A DNA stretch of 64,000 nt from Nitrospirillum viridazoti (GTDB lineage Bacteria > Pseudomonadota > Alphaproteobacteria > Azospirillales > Azospirillaceae), in NCBI RefSeq assembly GCF_007827975.1, contig NZ_VITT01000001.1; one strand, 5' to 3'. The notes below the pieces were generated by a model. That model ran no database searches. It was not told the DNA's origin and saw only the letters and a program-made list of their open reading frames with translations. The translations under genes were made by a program, and so were the position numbers. This document shows positions 32,774 to 41,399 of the stretch, one piece after another; the first letter of the stretch is position 1, and every line of letters starts with the position of its first letter.

Positions 32774-35179
32774 ATGATGTTCAATAGTGAGCCGCGGCCG
32801 CTGGCGGTGGCGGCCAAGATTTCGGCTGGCGGGCGGGTTATGGTGAGCAAACGCCGGTTCATGAGGCGGGCTGCCTCCTGCGCACTGCTGGCGGGCTACG
32901 CCTTGACGGTGCTCCAGGCTGGTACGGCCGCGGCACAGCAGAATAATTCCGCATCCACCTCCGCCGGCGACGAGCAGCCGCCCTTGCAGGAAATCGTCAT
33001 CTCCGCACGCCGGAAAGACGAGCGACTGACGGACGTTCCTGTTTCCGTAACGGCGATGTCTTCGGACTTCCTGGAAAAGCAGAACATACAAAGCTTTGCC
33101 GACTACGCGACCAAAATCCCCAACTTGACGTTTCAATACGGCCAGGGATCGGATGGAACGTCGGTAGGATTCAGCGGCGGGCGTCAGACGACGATACGCG
33201 GGGTTACCGGGACGAACACCACCGCATACTATCTCAATGACACACCGATACCTGAAACGGTGAGCCCGCAGACATTGGGCCTTGAGCGCATCGAGGTTCT
33301 CAAGGGGCCGCAAGGGACGCTGTTCGGTGCCAGTTCGATGGGCGGCAACGTGCGCTTCATCACCAAGAAGCCGTCCCTTACGAACAGCGAGTCCTCGGTC
33401 CAAGTCCAGGCGGGGGGTACGGACGGCGGCAGCATGGACGTAGGCGGCAATGCGCTGACGAACGTGGTCATAACGCCGGGCAAGGTGGCGATGAATTTCG
33501 CCGCCGGCGCGCAGCGGGACTCCGGTTATATCAAACGTGTTTTCCCGGACGCCGGGGGCAATCCTGTTACCAGGGACGGGCAGGGACGCCAGGACGACTT
33601 CTCGGGAATGACCACCTTGCGTGTCCAATTGACCGAGGACCTGGAGGCCTCACTCACCGCGATGGGGGAGGTGTCCGAACTGCATGGCTTTCCAGCCGCC
33701 TATGTTCCCCTGCCGGACTTCAAGCCGGTTTCCTACACCGTTCATCGTGACCGGGATGTTCAGGAATACTCCAAAGATCATTGGGGTCTCGGTTCCCTGG
33801 TCCTGACCTACAACGGCAACGGCTATTCCGTCGTATCTTCCACCAGCTATTTCGACCGCAAGGTACGGGAACTGGAGGACGATACCGAGGGCACGAATCA
33901 ATACTTCCAGTCCGGTTTGGGCATCAATCTCCCGAATGACCCCGCGCTCTATGTCATTGATATTGTGCAAGATAAAAGAGTCACGCAAGAAAGTCGAATT
34001 TCCTTCGACGAGGGTACCCTCCTGCCTCATCTGTCCGGGGTAGCCGGTGTCTTCTATCAAGAAAAAGACGTGACCTTCCGTCAGCCGCCGGTTCAGGTGC
34101 CGGATTTCATTACCGCCGGCCTTCCGCAGGACTACCAGAATTCGGATACGATCCCGACGCAGGAAGAAAACGTCGCCGCATTCGGTGAGCTGTATTATGA
34201 GGTCGTGCCAAAGCTGACCGTCACGCTCGGCTTGCGGCAATACTGGATCACGCAGCATGGCGACGCGCATGTGGCCACGGGCGTGGTCAACCCCCCCGAT
34301 GGGGCCTACGCTCCGGAGCTGAACAATTACCAGTCGGGCCTGGTGCCCAAAGGGGTGGTGTCCTACAAGATCGACGACGATGCGATGGTGTATGCCTCGG
34401 CGGCCAAAGGCTTCCGCGTCGGCGGGGCGCAGGCGCCCTTGCCCGCCTTCTGCGCGGCGGATCTCGCGGCGATCGGTGTCAGCGCGGAGAAGGCGCAACG
34501 TTACCAGCCCGACTCCCTATGGAGCTACGAGGTCGGCGCCAAAGACCGGCTGGCCGATGGGCGCCTGAATGTCTCGGTGGCCGGGTTCCAAATCGACTGG
34601 TCACAAGTTCAGCAGCAGGTCCAGCTTCCTCAATGCTCCTACAGTTTCCTGACCAACGCCGGCCGGGCGCAAATTCGCGGTGGGGAGCTGGAGCTGTCGG
34701 GGCGCCCGTTCGCCGACATCCCGCTGACACTTCAACTCGGTTTGGGATATACCGACGCCGTGCTGCAGGACCCTGGCCTTATTCCCCAGGCGCCGGACAC
34801 CCGCCTGACCCAGGTCCCGAGATGGACCGGGACGGTGTCGGGATATTATGAAACCCCGATCAACGCCTCCACCGATCTGTTCGTCGCGGCGGACTACAGC
34901 TATACGGGGTCGGTCCTGGTCCCGAATATCGGCGCCGACGGCTTTTTGAGGCGTCAGCCTTTCAATATCGTCAACGGCAATATTGGTGTGCGCTTCGGCG
35001 GGTCCACGCTGTCAGTCTATGGCAAGAACCTGCTCAATGAACATTTGAATTACGGCAACCTCTATCCGTCCGGCTTCGTCCGCCAGCAATTCCTGCCGAA
35101 CGGAACCTCCCAAAGCTTGCCGATGGCTGCTGTAAGCCGGCCTCGCCAGATCGGTATCCAGTACAAGGTCGATTTCTGA
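32774..35179 (+). CDS. TonB-dependent outer-membrane receptor 1
   Basis: 801 aa. An N-terminal signal peptide, longer than usual if ATG 32774 is used, ends near TAAAQQ; ATG 32840 is an alternative that gives a typical length. The plug domain carries EIVISARRKDERLTDVPVSVTAMS (TonB-box and plug start), LERIEVLKGPQGTLFGASSMGGNVRFITKKP and the usual GG-rich loop. The barrel ends with the aromatic terminal Phe (QYKVDF) expected for outer-membrane insertion. It imports a scarce or bulky substrate. The AACGGTT dyad lies upstream and again downstream, so it may be co-regulated with the exported proteins. Confidence 0.9.
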   Translation: MMFNSEPRPLAVAAKISAGGRVMVSKRRFMRRAASCALLAGYALTVLQAGTAAAQQNNSASTSAGDEQPPLQEIVISARRKDERLTDVPVSVTAMSSDFLEKQNIQSFADYATKIPNLTFQYGQGSDGTSVGFSGGRQTTIRGVTGTNTTAYYLNDTPIPETVSPQTLGLERIEVLKGPQGTLFGASSMGGNVRFITKKPSLTNSESSVQVQAGGTDGGSMDVGGNALTNVVITPGKVAMNFAAGAQRDSGYIKRVFPDAGGNPVTRDGQGRQDDFSGMTTLRVQLTEDLEASLTAMGEVSELHGFPAAYVPLPDFKPVSYTVHRDRDVQEYSKDHWGLGSLVLTYNGNGYSVVSSTSYFDRKVRELEDDTEGTNQYFQSGLGINLPNDPALYVIDIVQDKRVTQESRISFDEGTLLPHLSGVAGVFYQEKDVTFRQPPVQVPDFITAGLPQDYQNSDTIPTQEENVAAFGELYYEVVPKLTVTLGLRQYWITQHGDAHVATGVVNPPDGAYAPELNNYQSGLVPKGVVSYKIDDDAMVYASAAKGFRVGGAQAPLPAFCAADLAAIGVSAEKAQRYQPDSLWSYEVGAKDRLADGRLNVSVAGFQIDWSQVQQQVQLPQCSYSFLTNAGRAQIRGGELELSGRPFADIPLTLQLGLGYTDAVLQDPGLIPQAPDTRLTQVPRWTGTVSGYYETPINASTDLFVAADYSYTGSVLVPNIGADGFLRRQPFNIVNGNIGVRFGGSTLSVYGKNLLNEHLNYGNLYPSGFVRQQFLPNGTSQSLPMAAVSRPRQIGIQYKVDF

Positions 35180-35192
35180 AATCCGTGGCGGC

Positions 35193-35248
35193 TGGCGTTT
35201 ACTGGAAAACGCCAATCGCGGCGCCCGGCGGTAGTCGACGCCGGGCGC
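35193..35248 (+). terminator. Two tandem hairpins after TonB receptor 1
   Basis: TGGCGTTT (35193-35200) with AAACGCCA (35207-35214), then GCGCCCGGCG (35221-35230) with CGCCGGGCGC (35239-35248), a perfect 10-bp stem. No T-tract follows either; they still look like 3'-end structures. Confidence 0.5.
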
Positions 35249-35263
35249 GTCACCCCAGGTTCG

Positions 35264-35281
35264 AACGGTTTCAGAACCGTT
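35264..35281. promoter_or_regulatory. Perfect dyad AACGGTT-TCAG-AACCGTT
   Basis: An 18-bp perfect inverted repeat, 242 bases before the cytochrome c gene. Same element as 32412-32429. The region 35180-35505 otherwise holds only the hairpins and no supported gene. Confidence 0.6.
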
Positions 35282-35505
35282 ACCCTGTCATGAGGAGCCC
35301 GCGCGCGGGCGATCGTTCGAAAGCGCCCCGCCGGAAGCGGCCGGCACGTTGCGAGGCGTGCCGTCCATCCCTAGGGACAACGGGCGAGCCGAGATGTGGA
35401 GGTTTCAGTCATGAAGAGTGGAAGATGTATCGTGCTGCGGGACGGGTGCGGGCCTGCCGCCGGCGGTGCCGATCCTGGCGCAACCCCTTGCCCCGGTGAC
35501 CGCGT

Positions 35506-36162
35506 ATGACCAGGCCCGACGTCGGAAGGGAAAACCAAGCCCGTGCAACTATGGCCGCCGCCCCGCGGCCCCGCCTGCGCCTGTCCCGCACCACGGTGGT
35601 CATTCTTTTGGTATGCGGTGCTGTGGCCGGGGGCGGGCGCTGGTACGTCTCGCGTGCGGAATCGGCCCAGGTCGCCTCAGCGCGTGAGGCGAAGGCCGGA
35701 TCGCCCTTCAAGGTGTTCGCGACCATCCAGGAGCTTATGGACAGTACGGTCGACCCCGCGGCGGACGGCGTTTGGGATTCCGTCGCGGTCATCAGCACCG
35801 AGGCGGGCGTTGAAAAGCGGGAGCCGCGGACGCCGGAGGAATGGCAGGAAGTCCGGCGCCATGCGCTCACTCTTCTCGAGGCGATGAACCTTGTGGTGAT
35901 GGAGGGGCGCCACGCCGCGCCGCCGGGGGCTCAGCCGAAGCTCGGCGAACTCGACCCCAAGCAGATTGACGTCCTGATCCGGGCGAACAAGCCCTCATTC
36001 GCCGCTTTCGCCGACGATGTCAGGGCCACCACGCTTGAGGCCCTCGCAGCCATCGACAAGCGGGACGTCAAGGCGCTGGTCGTGGCGGGCGGCAAGATCG
36101 ACCAGGCTTGCGAGGGGTGCCACGTTACCTTCTGGTATCCGGAGTCAGCGGCCCCCCGCTGA
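35506..36162 (+). CDS. c-type cytochrome, class II (c556/c'-like), membrane-anchored
   Basis: 218 aa. A Lys/Arg-rich N-terminus, one hydrophobic helix (TTVVILLVCGAVAGGGRWYV), then a soluble domain ending in CEGCHVTFWYP, the C-terminal haem attachment site CxxCH near residue 205, as in four-helix class II cytochromes. Start uncertain: ATG 35551 is an alternative that removes 15 residues; neither has a good ribosome site. A soluble periplasmic electron carrier tethered to the membrane is implied. It ends 12 bases before the convergent flavin reductase gene. Not obviously in an operon. Confidence 0.75.
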   Translation: MTRPDVGRENQARATMAAAPRPRLRLSRTTVVILLVCGAVAGGGRWYVSRAESAQVASAREAKAGSPFKVFATIQELMDSTVDPAADGVWDSVAVISTEAGVEKREPRTPEEWQEVRRHALTLLEAMNLVVMEGRHAAPPGAQPKLGELDPKQIDVLIRANKPSFAAFADDVRATTLEALAAIDKRDVKALVVAGGKIDQACEGCHVTFWYPESAAPR

Positions 36163-36174
36163 CCGGGGGATGGT

Positions 36175-36693
36175 TCAGTCCGTGGTGTCGGCGCCTGACG
36201 CCACGGACTGGCGGACGCAATGGAAGGCCCGGTCAAAATAGATCAGGCCATCGGCGCGATCATTGATGCGGATGGCCTGCACCCGGGCGAAAAGCACGCC
36301 ATGGGTGCCCACGTCGTTTATGGCGTCCACCGTGCAGTCCAAGGCCACCGCGGCGTCGCGCAGGACCGGCGCGCCGGTCTGGAGGGTGTCCCACTCCAAT
36401 TCGTTCGCAAATCGCTCAGCGGCCGGGGAACCCGGTGTCGCGAACAGCCTGCATAGGGATTCATGCCGCGCGGCCAGGACATTGACGCAGACGACGCCGT
36501 TTGTCTTCAAGGTTTGGTAGCCCCGCGACGACCGGTTGATACAGGCGAGCAAGGTCGCCGGCTGGTCGGTGACACTACAGACGGCTGAGACTGTCATGCC
36601 ATGGCGGCCGGCGGGGCCGTTGGACGTGATGATGCTGACGGCCGCCCCCAGCCGCGCCATGGCAGCCCGGAACTGATCTTTTTCCACCGGCAT
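36175..36693 (-). CDS. Flavin reductase component of a two-component monooxygenase (HpaC/HsaB-like)
   Basis: 172 aa. FRAAMARLGAAVSIITSNGPAGRHGMTVSAVCSVTDQPATLLACINRSS is an excellent match to the HpaC/HsaB flavin reductase family, which uses NAD(P)H to supply reduced FMN or FAD to an oxygenase. ATG 36693 sits behind GGAGAGAG; upstream open frame adds a stretch without family similarity. It is divergent from the MFS gene across a region with the motif at 36791. The probable oxygenase partner is at 38921-40165, on the opposite strand 2.2 kb away. Confidence 0.85.
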   Translation of the reverse strand: MPVEKDQFRAAMARLGAAVSIITSNGPAGRHGMTVSAVCSVTDQPATLLACINRSSRGYQTLKTNGVVCVNVLAARHESLCRLFATPGSPAAERFANELEWDTLQTGAPVLRDAAVALDCTVDAINDVGTHGVLFARVQAIRINDRADGLIYFDRAFHCVRQSVASGADTTD

Positions 36694-36790
36694 GGTCTCT
36701 CTCCGATGCATTGGTCCGGACCGCGTTCCAACGCCGCGCTGGCCGGTTTTTGGATCATAATTGGAACAATCATCGGTTAACAAGACAAAC

Positions 36791-36817
36791 GTTGCTAAAG
36801 AGAGACAATTGGGGCAT
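36791..36817. promoter_or_regulatory. Shared region 2 promoter motif, copy 1
   Basis: GTTGC, 8 bases, GACAATT, 1 base, GGGCAT. 21 of 27 positions agree with 44543-44569 at identical spacing. It lies in the divergent intergenic region between the flavin reductase and MFS genes and overlaps the possible -35 of the MFS promoter. LysR binding is a candidate explanation. Confidence 0.5.
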
Positions 36818-36836
36818 GCTTACCGGGCCATATAAT
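36809..36836 (+). promoter_or_regulatory. Possible sigma-70-like promoter for the MFS operon
   Basis: TTGGGG (36809-36814), a 16-base spacer and TATAAT (36831-36836). The -10 is perfect and the -35 weak, as expected for an activator-dependent promoter overlapping a regulator site. Confidence 0.45.
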
Positions 36837-36915
36837 TTGTTGGGGGGCTATCCAGAATGATTGCAGAGAGCGTGCCCGTGTCCTGGCCTCAGGGGCCGGC
36901 CTTCGCCGTGCGGAT

Positions 36916-38088
36916 ATGGTGATGGCGCACCCTACTCCGCTTGGTACGCCGGGACTGCTCGCCGCCGTGGTGCTTGGTACCCTGGGCGGTTTGACGATCA
37001 TGATCGTGCCCGGCTTTGTTGGCCTGGTCGGCAGTCTCACCGGACTGGACGATCAGTCACTTGGGTATGTGGCGTCATGGGACATCAACGCCATGGCTGT
37101 CGCAATCGGCGCCGGGACGTTTCTCATCTCCCGGTTCAACTGGCGCCATTTGGCGCTTCTCGCCCTGGCGATCATCGGTATCGGCAATCTCTGGACGGCC
37201 ACGTGCGGGACCTATCCCGCGGTTGTCGCCGCGCGTGTGCTGGCCGGGTGCGGCGAGGGGCTGGCGATCGCGGTGTCGTTCGCCGCCTTGGGAAGCGCCC
37301 CCAACCCCGATCGCGCTTTCGGCATTTACCTGGTGGTCGGTCTGGCGGTGAGCGCCGGGCTCCTTGTGGCGCTGCCCGCCCTGCAGGTGTCGATCGGGCC
37401 GTCGGCGATATTCATCGGGCTGGCGTTGATTGTCGTGTCCGCCGCCGCTGTCGTGAAATGGCTGCCGACCCACAGTTCCATGTCCGCCGCCAACGCCCTG
37501 GACGGTGTTTCCGTCCAGAAGGTCCTGACGGTCGCCGGGCTTGCGGGCGTGTTCCTGTATTTCATCGCCCAAGGTGCCATGTGGAGCTACTTTGAGCGGA
37601 TTGGCGCGAGCAACGGCATTGACCCGGACATCATCGGCCAGGCCATGGGGGTCTCCTCCTTTTCAGGCACGGGCGGGGCGCTGGTCGCCGTTCTTCTGAC
37701 GAACCGGGTCAGCCGCGCCTGGTTGCTGGCCGGCAGCGGTGCCATCTCCTTGCTGAGTTTCTGGCTGTTGATGGGGACCGTGTCGGCCGCGCAGCTGTTC
37801 GTCGCCGGCATCCTCTTCAATTTCGGATGGAACCTCGCTCAACCCCTGCTTTCCGGCGTCTGCGCCGAAGCGGATGCGAGGGGGCGTGTCGTCGTCGCCA
37901 TGGGATGCATCCAGACCGTGGGCTTCGGCGTCGGGCCCGCCTTGGCGGCGGCCTTGCTGACGGGCCACAACTTCGTGCCGGCGGCGTGGATGAGCACGGC
38001 GGTCCTGATCTGCAGCCTTGCCATCGTCCTCGGCGGCTTGCGGGCCCGTGGCCTGCAAGCCCTACCCCACAATTCCGCTGTGCCGTGA
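36916..38088 (+). CDS. MFS transporter
   Basis: 390 aa with 11-12 predicted membrane helices (LLAAVVLGTLGGLTIMIVPGFVGLVGSL; LALLALAIIGIGNLW; GIYLVVGLAVSAGLLVALPAL; VFLYFIAQGAMWSYFERIG). The halves are separated by a loop at ALDGVSVQKV. The cargo is probably an aromatic acid or other substrate of the cluster, by context only. ATG 36916 is the first of two closely spaced starts (36922 also possible), and the ribosome site is poor. Next gene, the SDR, starts 27 bases later, so co-transcription is likely. Confidence 0.8.
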   Translation: MVMAHPTPLGTPGLLAAVVLGTLGGLTIMIVPGFVGLVGSLTGLDDQSLGYVASWDINAMAVAIGAGTFLISRFNWRHLALLALAIIGIGNLWTATCGTYPAVVAARVLAGCGEGLAIAVSFAALGSAPNPDRAFGIYLVVGLAVSAGLLVALPALQVSIGPSAIFIGLALIVVSAAAVVKWLPTHSSMSAANALDGVSVQKVLTVAGLAGVFLYFIAQGAMWSYFERIGASNGIDPDIIGQAMGVSSFSGTGGALVAVLLTNRVSRAWLLAGSGAISLLSFWLLMGTVSAAQLFVAGILFNFGWNLAQPLLSGVCAEADARGRVVVAMGCIQTVGFGVGPALAAALLTGHNFVPAAWMSTAVLICSLAIVLGGLRARGLQALPHNSAVP

Positions 38089-38114
38089 ACGCAGCCGCAC
38101 ATGTTGGGAAGAAA

Positions 38115-38909
38115 ATGAAGCTGGAATTGAATGAGCGCGTCGCCATCGTCACGGGCGGCAGTTCCGGCATTGGCCGGGCCGTGGCCAAGGTGCTGGCGCA
38201 AGAGGGCGCCCGGGTGGTCATCACCGCCCGGCGCGGCGACAAGTTGAGCAGGGCGGCGGCCGAACTGGAGGCGGAGACGGCGGGGACAGTCCTGCCCATT
38301 TCTTCGGACACGACCGACCAAGCCCGGGTCGACAGCATGGTGACGGCCGCCATCGACGCCTTCGGCCGCATCGACATCCTCGTCAACTGTGCCGCCAACC
38401 CGTCCAGCCCGGCGCATGGCGAGATTCAGCATCTGGATGACGGCGCCTTGCTGGGCGATCTGGACACGAAGGTGGTGGGCTATGCCCGCTGCGCGAAGGC
38501 CGTGGCCCCCCACATGGCGCGGCGCCGCTGGGGCAGGATCATCAATATCGGTGGACTGACCGGCCGGTCATCAAGCCTGCTCAGCGGCATGCGCAACGCG
38601 GCCGTCTGCCACCTGACCAAGACCTTGTCGGATCAATTGGGCCCCGACGGCGTGACGGTGAACGCCCTGCATCCCGGCGTCACCCAGACCGAGCACATCG
38701 TGGAGCTTTTTGAGGCCGAGGCAGCCAAGCGCGGCGTGACGCCCGCCGAGATCGAGGCCGAATTCTCCGCCGCCACGCCCATTCGGCGTGTCATTCGGGC
38801 GGAGGAGGTGGGGTACGCCGTTGCCTTTCTCGCGTCGCCCTTGGCCGCCGCCATAACGGGGGAGTCCCTCGCGGTCGATGGCGGCATCACGCGGGGCATC
38901 TACTTGTAA
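38115..38909 (+). CDS. SDR-fold protein lacking the Tyr and Lys catalytic residues, copy 1
   Basis: 264 aa. The NAD(P)-binding glycine motif TGGSSGIG and NCAA are intact, but where SDRs have YxxSK this protein reads SGMRN: Ser157 for Tyr and Asn161 for Lys. The catalytic Ser region is IGGLTG. The cofactor-binding fold is therefore kept while ordinary carbonyl reduction looks impossible; dehydratase, isomerase or binding roles are options. Homologous to 45407-46210, which has the same replacements. ATG 38115 lies behind GGGAAG. It is between the MFS gene and the oxygenase gene (12 bases before it). Confidence 0.8.
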   Translation: MKLELNERVAIVTGGSSGIGRAVAKVLAQEGARVVITARRGDKLSRAAAELEAETAGTVLPISSDTTDQARVDSMVTAAIDAFGRIDILVNCAANPSSPAHGEIQHLDDGALLGDLDTKVVGYARCAKAVAPHMARRRWGRIINIGGLTGRSSSLLSGMRNAAVCHLTKTLSDQLGPDGVTVNALHPGVTQTEHIVELFEAEAAKRGVTPAEIEAEFSAATPIRRVIRAEEVGYAVAFLASPLAAAITGESLAVDGGITRGIYL

Positions 38910-38920
38910 GGAGAAAAATC

Positions 38921-40165
38921 GTGCAGACAGAGGAGGCGCGGGCGTCGTCCGCATATACCCAGGCCCCCAGGTCGGGCCAGGTGGCCAACGACGCGTCGGA
39001 CCTGGCCGCCGGTTTGCTGCGGCGGGCCGAAGATCTGATCCCGGCGCTGAGGTCGCGGTCGCGGGTGGCCATCGAAGCGGGGCAAATTCCCGCGGAAACA
39101 ATTCAGGACTTCGCGGACGCCGGCTTTTTCAAGGTGCTGCAGCCCGCGCGCTATGGCGGGTACCAACTGCCGCCGCAGGTGTATTGCGCCATCGCCCGGA
39201 CCTTGGCCGAGGGATGCATGAGCAGTGCCTGGGTCTACGCGGTCATCGCCGTCCACAATTGGCAACTGGCGCTGTTCGACGATCGCGCGGCGCAGGAGGT
39301 ATGGGGCGGGGACCAGGCCGTACGCATCAGCTCTTCCTACATGCCGGTGGGCAAGGTCACGGTGGTCCCTGGTGGCTATCGGCTGTCGGGGCGATGGGCG
39401 TTCTCAAGCGGCTCGGCGCATTGCGACTGGGTCATCCTTGGCGCGATGGTGCCCTCGGCGGAACCGGGCGGCAGACCCGACCCGCGCAACTTCCTGATCC
39501 CCCGGTCCGATTACCGGATCGTCGAGAACTGGGATGTCATGGGACTGCGCGCGACGGGCAGCAACGACATCGTCGTCGACGATGCCTTCGTGCCGGAGCA
39601 TCGGACCATCAGGGAACTGGACATGTTCAACATGAACTGTCCGGGGCATGCCAGCAACACGGCAGCCCTCTACAAGATGCCGTTCGCGCAGATCTTCAAC
39701 AGGACGGTGTCCACCACCTCCCTGGGCGCGCTGAAACGCGCCTTGGATGTCTTCGTCGAAACAACGAAGGAGAAGAGGGCCACCTACACCGGTGATCGTC
39801 TCGCCCGGGACACCACCATCCAATACGCCGTGGCCCAGGTGGAAAGGGCGCTGGACGAGCTTTCCCTCGTGCTGGACCGGGATTGCCGCGAATTGATGGA
39901 AAGGGCCATCGGCGGCGACTGGCCGGTCGAGAGACGAGCGGCGCTGGGGGCATCGACCACCGGCATGGTGGATCGCTGTGTCGGTGCCATCGACACCTTG
40001 ATGGCGTTCAGTGGCGCCAAGGCCGTGTTCCGGGGCAACCCCGTCCAGCAGGCATTCCTGGACATTCACACGGCGCGGGCCCACGTGGCCAACAATCCCT
40101 ACCCGTATGCCCGCAACCTGGGCGCCGTGCGTTTCGGATTTGATAACGATTCCCTAGATATCTAA
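38921..40165 (+). CDS. Flavin-dependent monooxygenase oxygenase component (HsaA / HpaB-C2 type, acyl-CoA dehydrogenase fold)
   Basis: 414 aa with the acyl-CoA dehydrogenase fold used by group D monooxygenases: FADAGFFKVLQPARYGGYQLPP, then CMSSAWVYAVIAVHNWQLALF, SGRWAFSSGSAHCDWVILGA and VMGLRATGSNDIVVDDAFVPEH. These match HsaA-like phenol ortho-hydroxylases, which add oxygen to make a catechol. GTG 38921 follows AAGGAGA. The reductase partner is probably that at 36175-36693. A catechol product would feed the ring-cleavage genes downstream. Its last codons Asp-Ile-stop are duplicated by a 15-bp repeat. Confidence 0.85.
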   Translation: MQTEEARASSAYTQAPRSGQVANDASDLAAGLLRRAEDLIPALRSRSRVAIEAGQIPAETIQDFADAGFFKVLQPARYGGYQLPPQVYCAIARTLAEGCMSSAWVYAVIAVHNWQLALFDDRAAQEVWGGDQAVRISSSYMPVGKVTVVPGGYRLSGRWAFSSGSAHCDWVILGAMVPSAEPGGRPDPRNFLIPRSDYRIVENWDVMGLRATGSNDIVVDDAFVPEHRTIRELDMFNMNCPGHASNTAALYKMPFAQIFNRTVSTTSLGALKRALDVFVETTKEKRATYTGDRLARDTTIQYAVAQVERALDELSLVLDRDCRELMERAIGGDWPVERRAALGASTTGMVDRCVGAIDTLMAFSGAKAVFRGNPVQQAFLDIHTARAHVANNPYPYARNLGAVRFGFDNDSLDI

Positions 40166-40186
40166 GCGGGGGATATCTAAGCGGGA
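40157..40186 (+). repeat. 15-bp tandem duplication across the stop codon
   Basis: GATATCTAAGCGGG is repeated in tandem with period 15 (40157 and 40172). The unit contains the Asp-Ile-stop codons, so the frame meets a second Asp-Ile-TAA five codons later. Recent slippage duplication. Confidence 0.85.
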
Positions 40187-40189
40187 TGG

Positions 40190-40212
40190 CGGGGCGTCCG
40201 CGCGACGCCCCG
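40190..40212. terminator. Hairpin between oxygenase and LysR genes (convergent)
   Basis: CGGGGCGTC (40190-40198) pairs perfectly with GACGCCCCG (40204-40212), with a 5-base loop. It lies between convergent gene ends, so may terminate either transcript, without a clear T-run. Confidence 0.6.
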
Positions 40213-40225
40213 TTCCGGCGGCTTC

Positions 40226-41179
40226 CTACGAGGCGTCCGCATATCCGAAGGCCTCATCATCGCTTCGGGCCTTGGCGGAGGGAAGGTTGGCGGACAGGAA
40301 ATCGACGAACGCCTTGACCTTGGCCAGAAGGTAGTTGCCCCTGGGGAAGATGAGGTACAGCGGCACCTTGGCCGAAACGTGGTTTGAAAGCACCACCTCC
40401 AGCCTGTTGCCGGCGATGTCCTGCTCCAGCAGGAAACGGGGAAGGAACGCGATCCCCATGCCGGCGAGGATGGCCTGGCGGGTCATCCGGACGCTGTTTG
40501 AGGTCAACTGGCCGCGGACGACGGGGACAACCAGGTCCTTGGAAAGTTGCCATTCCCCCGGCCGGGAGAGATGGGTTTCAACGACGCAGTCGTGTTCCTT
40601 CAACTCCGCCGGGGAGGAGGGGGTGCCGTGCTTGGCGAAATAATCCGGCGATCCCGCCAGCACCATGTCGTATTCGCAAAGCTTGACGGCATCGAGAGCG
40701 GAATCGTAAGGCTCCCCGACCCAGAAGGCCGCATCGAAATGCCCGCGCAGCAGATCCACCTGGCTGTCGGAAAGGTTCAGATGGACCCGGACATCGGGAT
40801 GCTGGGTCAGGAATTGGGGAATGAACTCGGTCACGCGGAATAGGGACGCCACGACGGGGGCGTTGACCTTCAGGTCGCCGCGGGGTGTCGTCAGCATTCC
40901 GGCCATGACCTGGTTGGCCTCGTTGACCTCGTCGATGATGCGGGCGCACCGGTCGTAGATCTGCTGCCCGGCGGGCGTGACCGAGATGCTGCGGGTCGTC
41001 CGGTCCAGAAGCTTGGTACCGGCGTCGCTTTCCAACTGGGCGATCTGGCGGCTGACCGCCGCCTTCGAACAATTCAGCCATTTCGCGGCCGCCGAAAAGC
41101 TACCTGTGCTGACCACCGCCGCGAACGACATCAAGGCGACGGCATTCCCAACTTCAATCTTGTCATCCATGGCACGCAT
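40226..41179 (-). CDS. LysR-family transcriptional regulator
   Basis: 317 aa. The helix-turn-helix is FAAVVSTGSFSAAAKWLNCSKAAVSRQIAQLESDAGTKLLDRTTRSISVTPAGQQIYDR, followed by a substrate-binding domain (VRVHLNLSDSQVDLLRGHFDAAFWVGEPYDSALDAVKLCEYDMVLAGSPDYF). Ligand is probably a pathway intermediate of region 2. ATG 41179 or, three codons later, 41170 is the start. Neither has a strong ribosome site. The gene sits centrally in region 2, and the motif shared by the two divergent promoters (36791, 44543) is a candidate target. Distance to VOC gene is 220 bases. Confidence 0.88.
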   Translation of the reverse strand: MRAMDDKIEVGNAVALMSFAAVVSTGSFSAAAKWLNCSKAAVSRQIAQLESDAGTKLLDRTTRSISVTPAGQQIYDRCARIIDEVNEANQVMAGMLTTPRGDLKVNAPVVASLFRVTEFIPQFLTQHPDVRVHLNLSDSQVDLLRGHFDAAFWVGEPYDSALDAVKLCEYDMVLAGSPDYFAKHGTPSSPAELKEHDCVVETHLSRPGEWQLSKDLVVPVVRGQLTSNSVRMTRQAILAGMGIAFLPRFLLEQDIAGNRLEVVLSNHVSAKVPLYLIFPRGNYLLAKVKAFVDFLSANLPSAKARSDDEAFGYADAS

Positions 41180-41399
41180 GCGTCGTTATTTTTGCATTAA
41201 GTGAACAATAGCGCCAAGGTTGGCCTGAAGGTCAACGATTCGATCGGTCTCCGCCAATGTTTTTCTCGCAAAAGGCGCCTTGCCGGGGCCTGAAACTGGG
41301 CACAGCGGGCATGGGTGATGAAGGCCAAACGGCAATCACGCCCGTCCCTGCGGGGCGGACGTGACTGCGCATGCTTGGGCCACCGGAGGATGGACGGCA

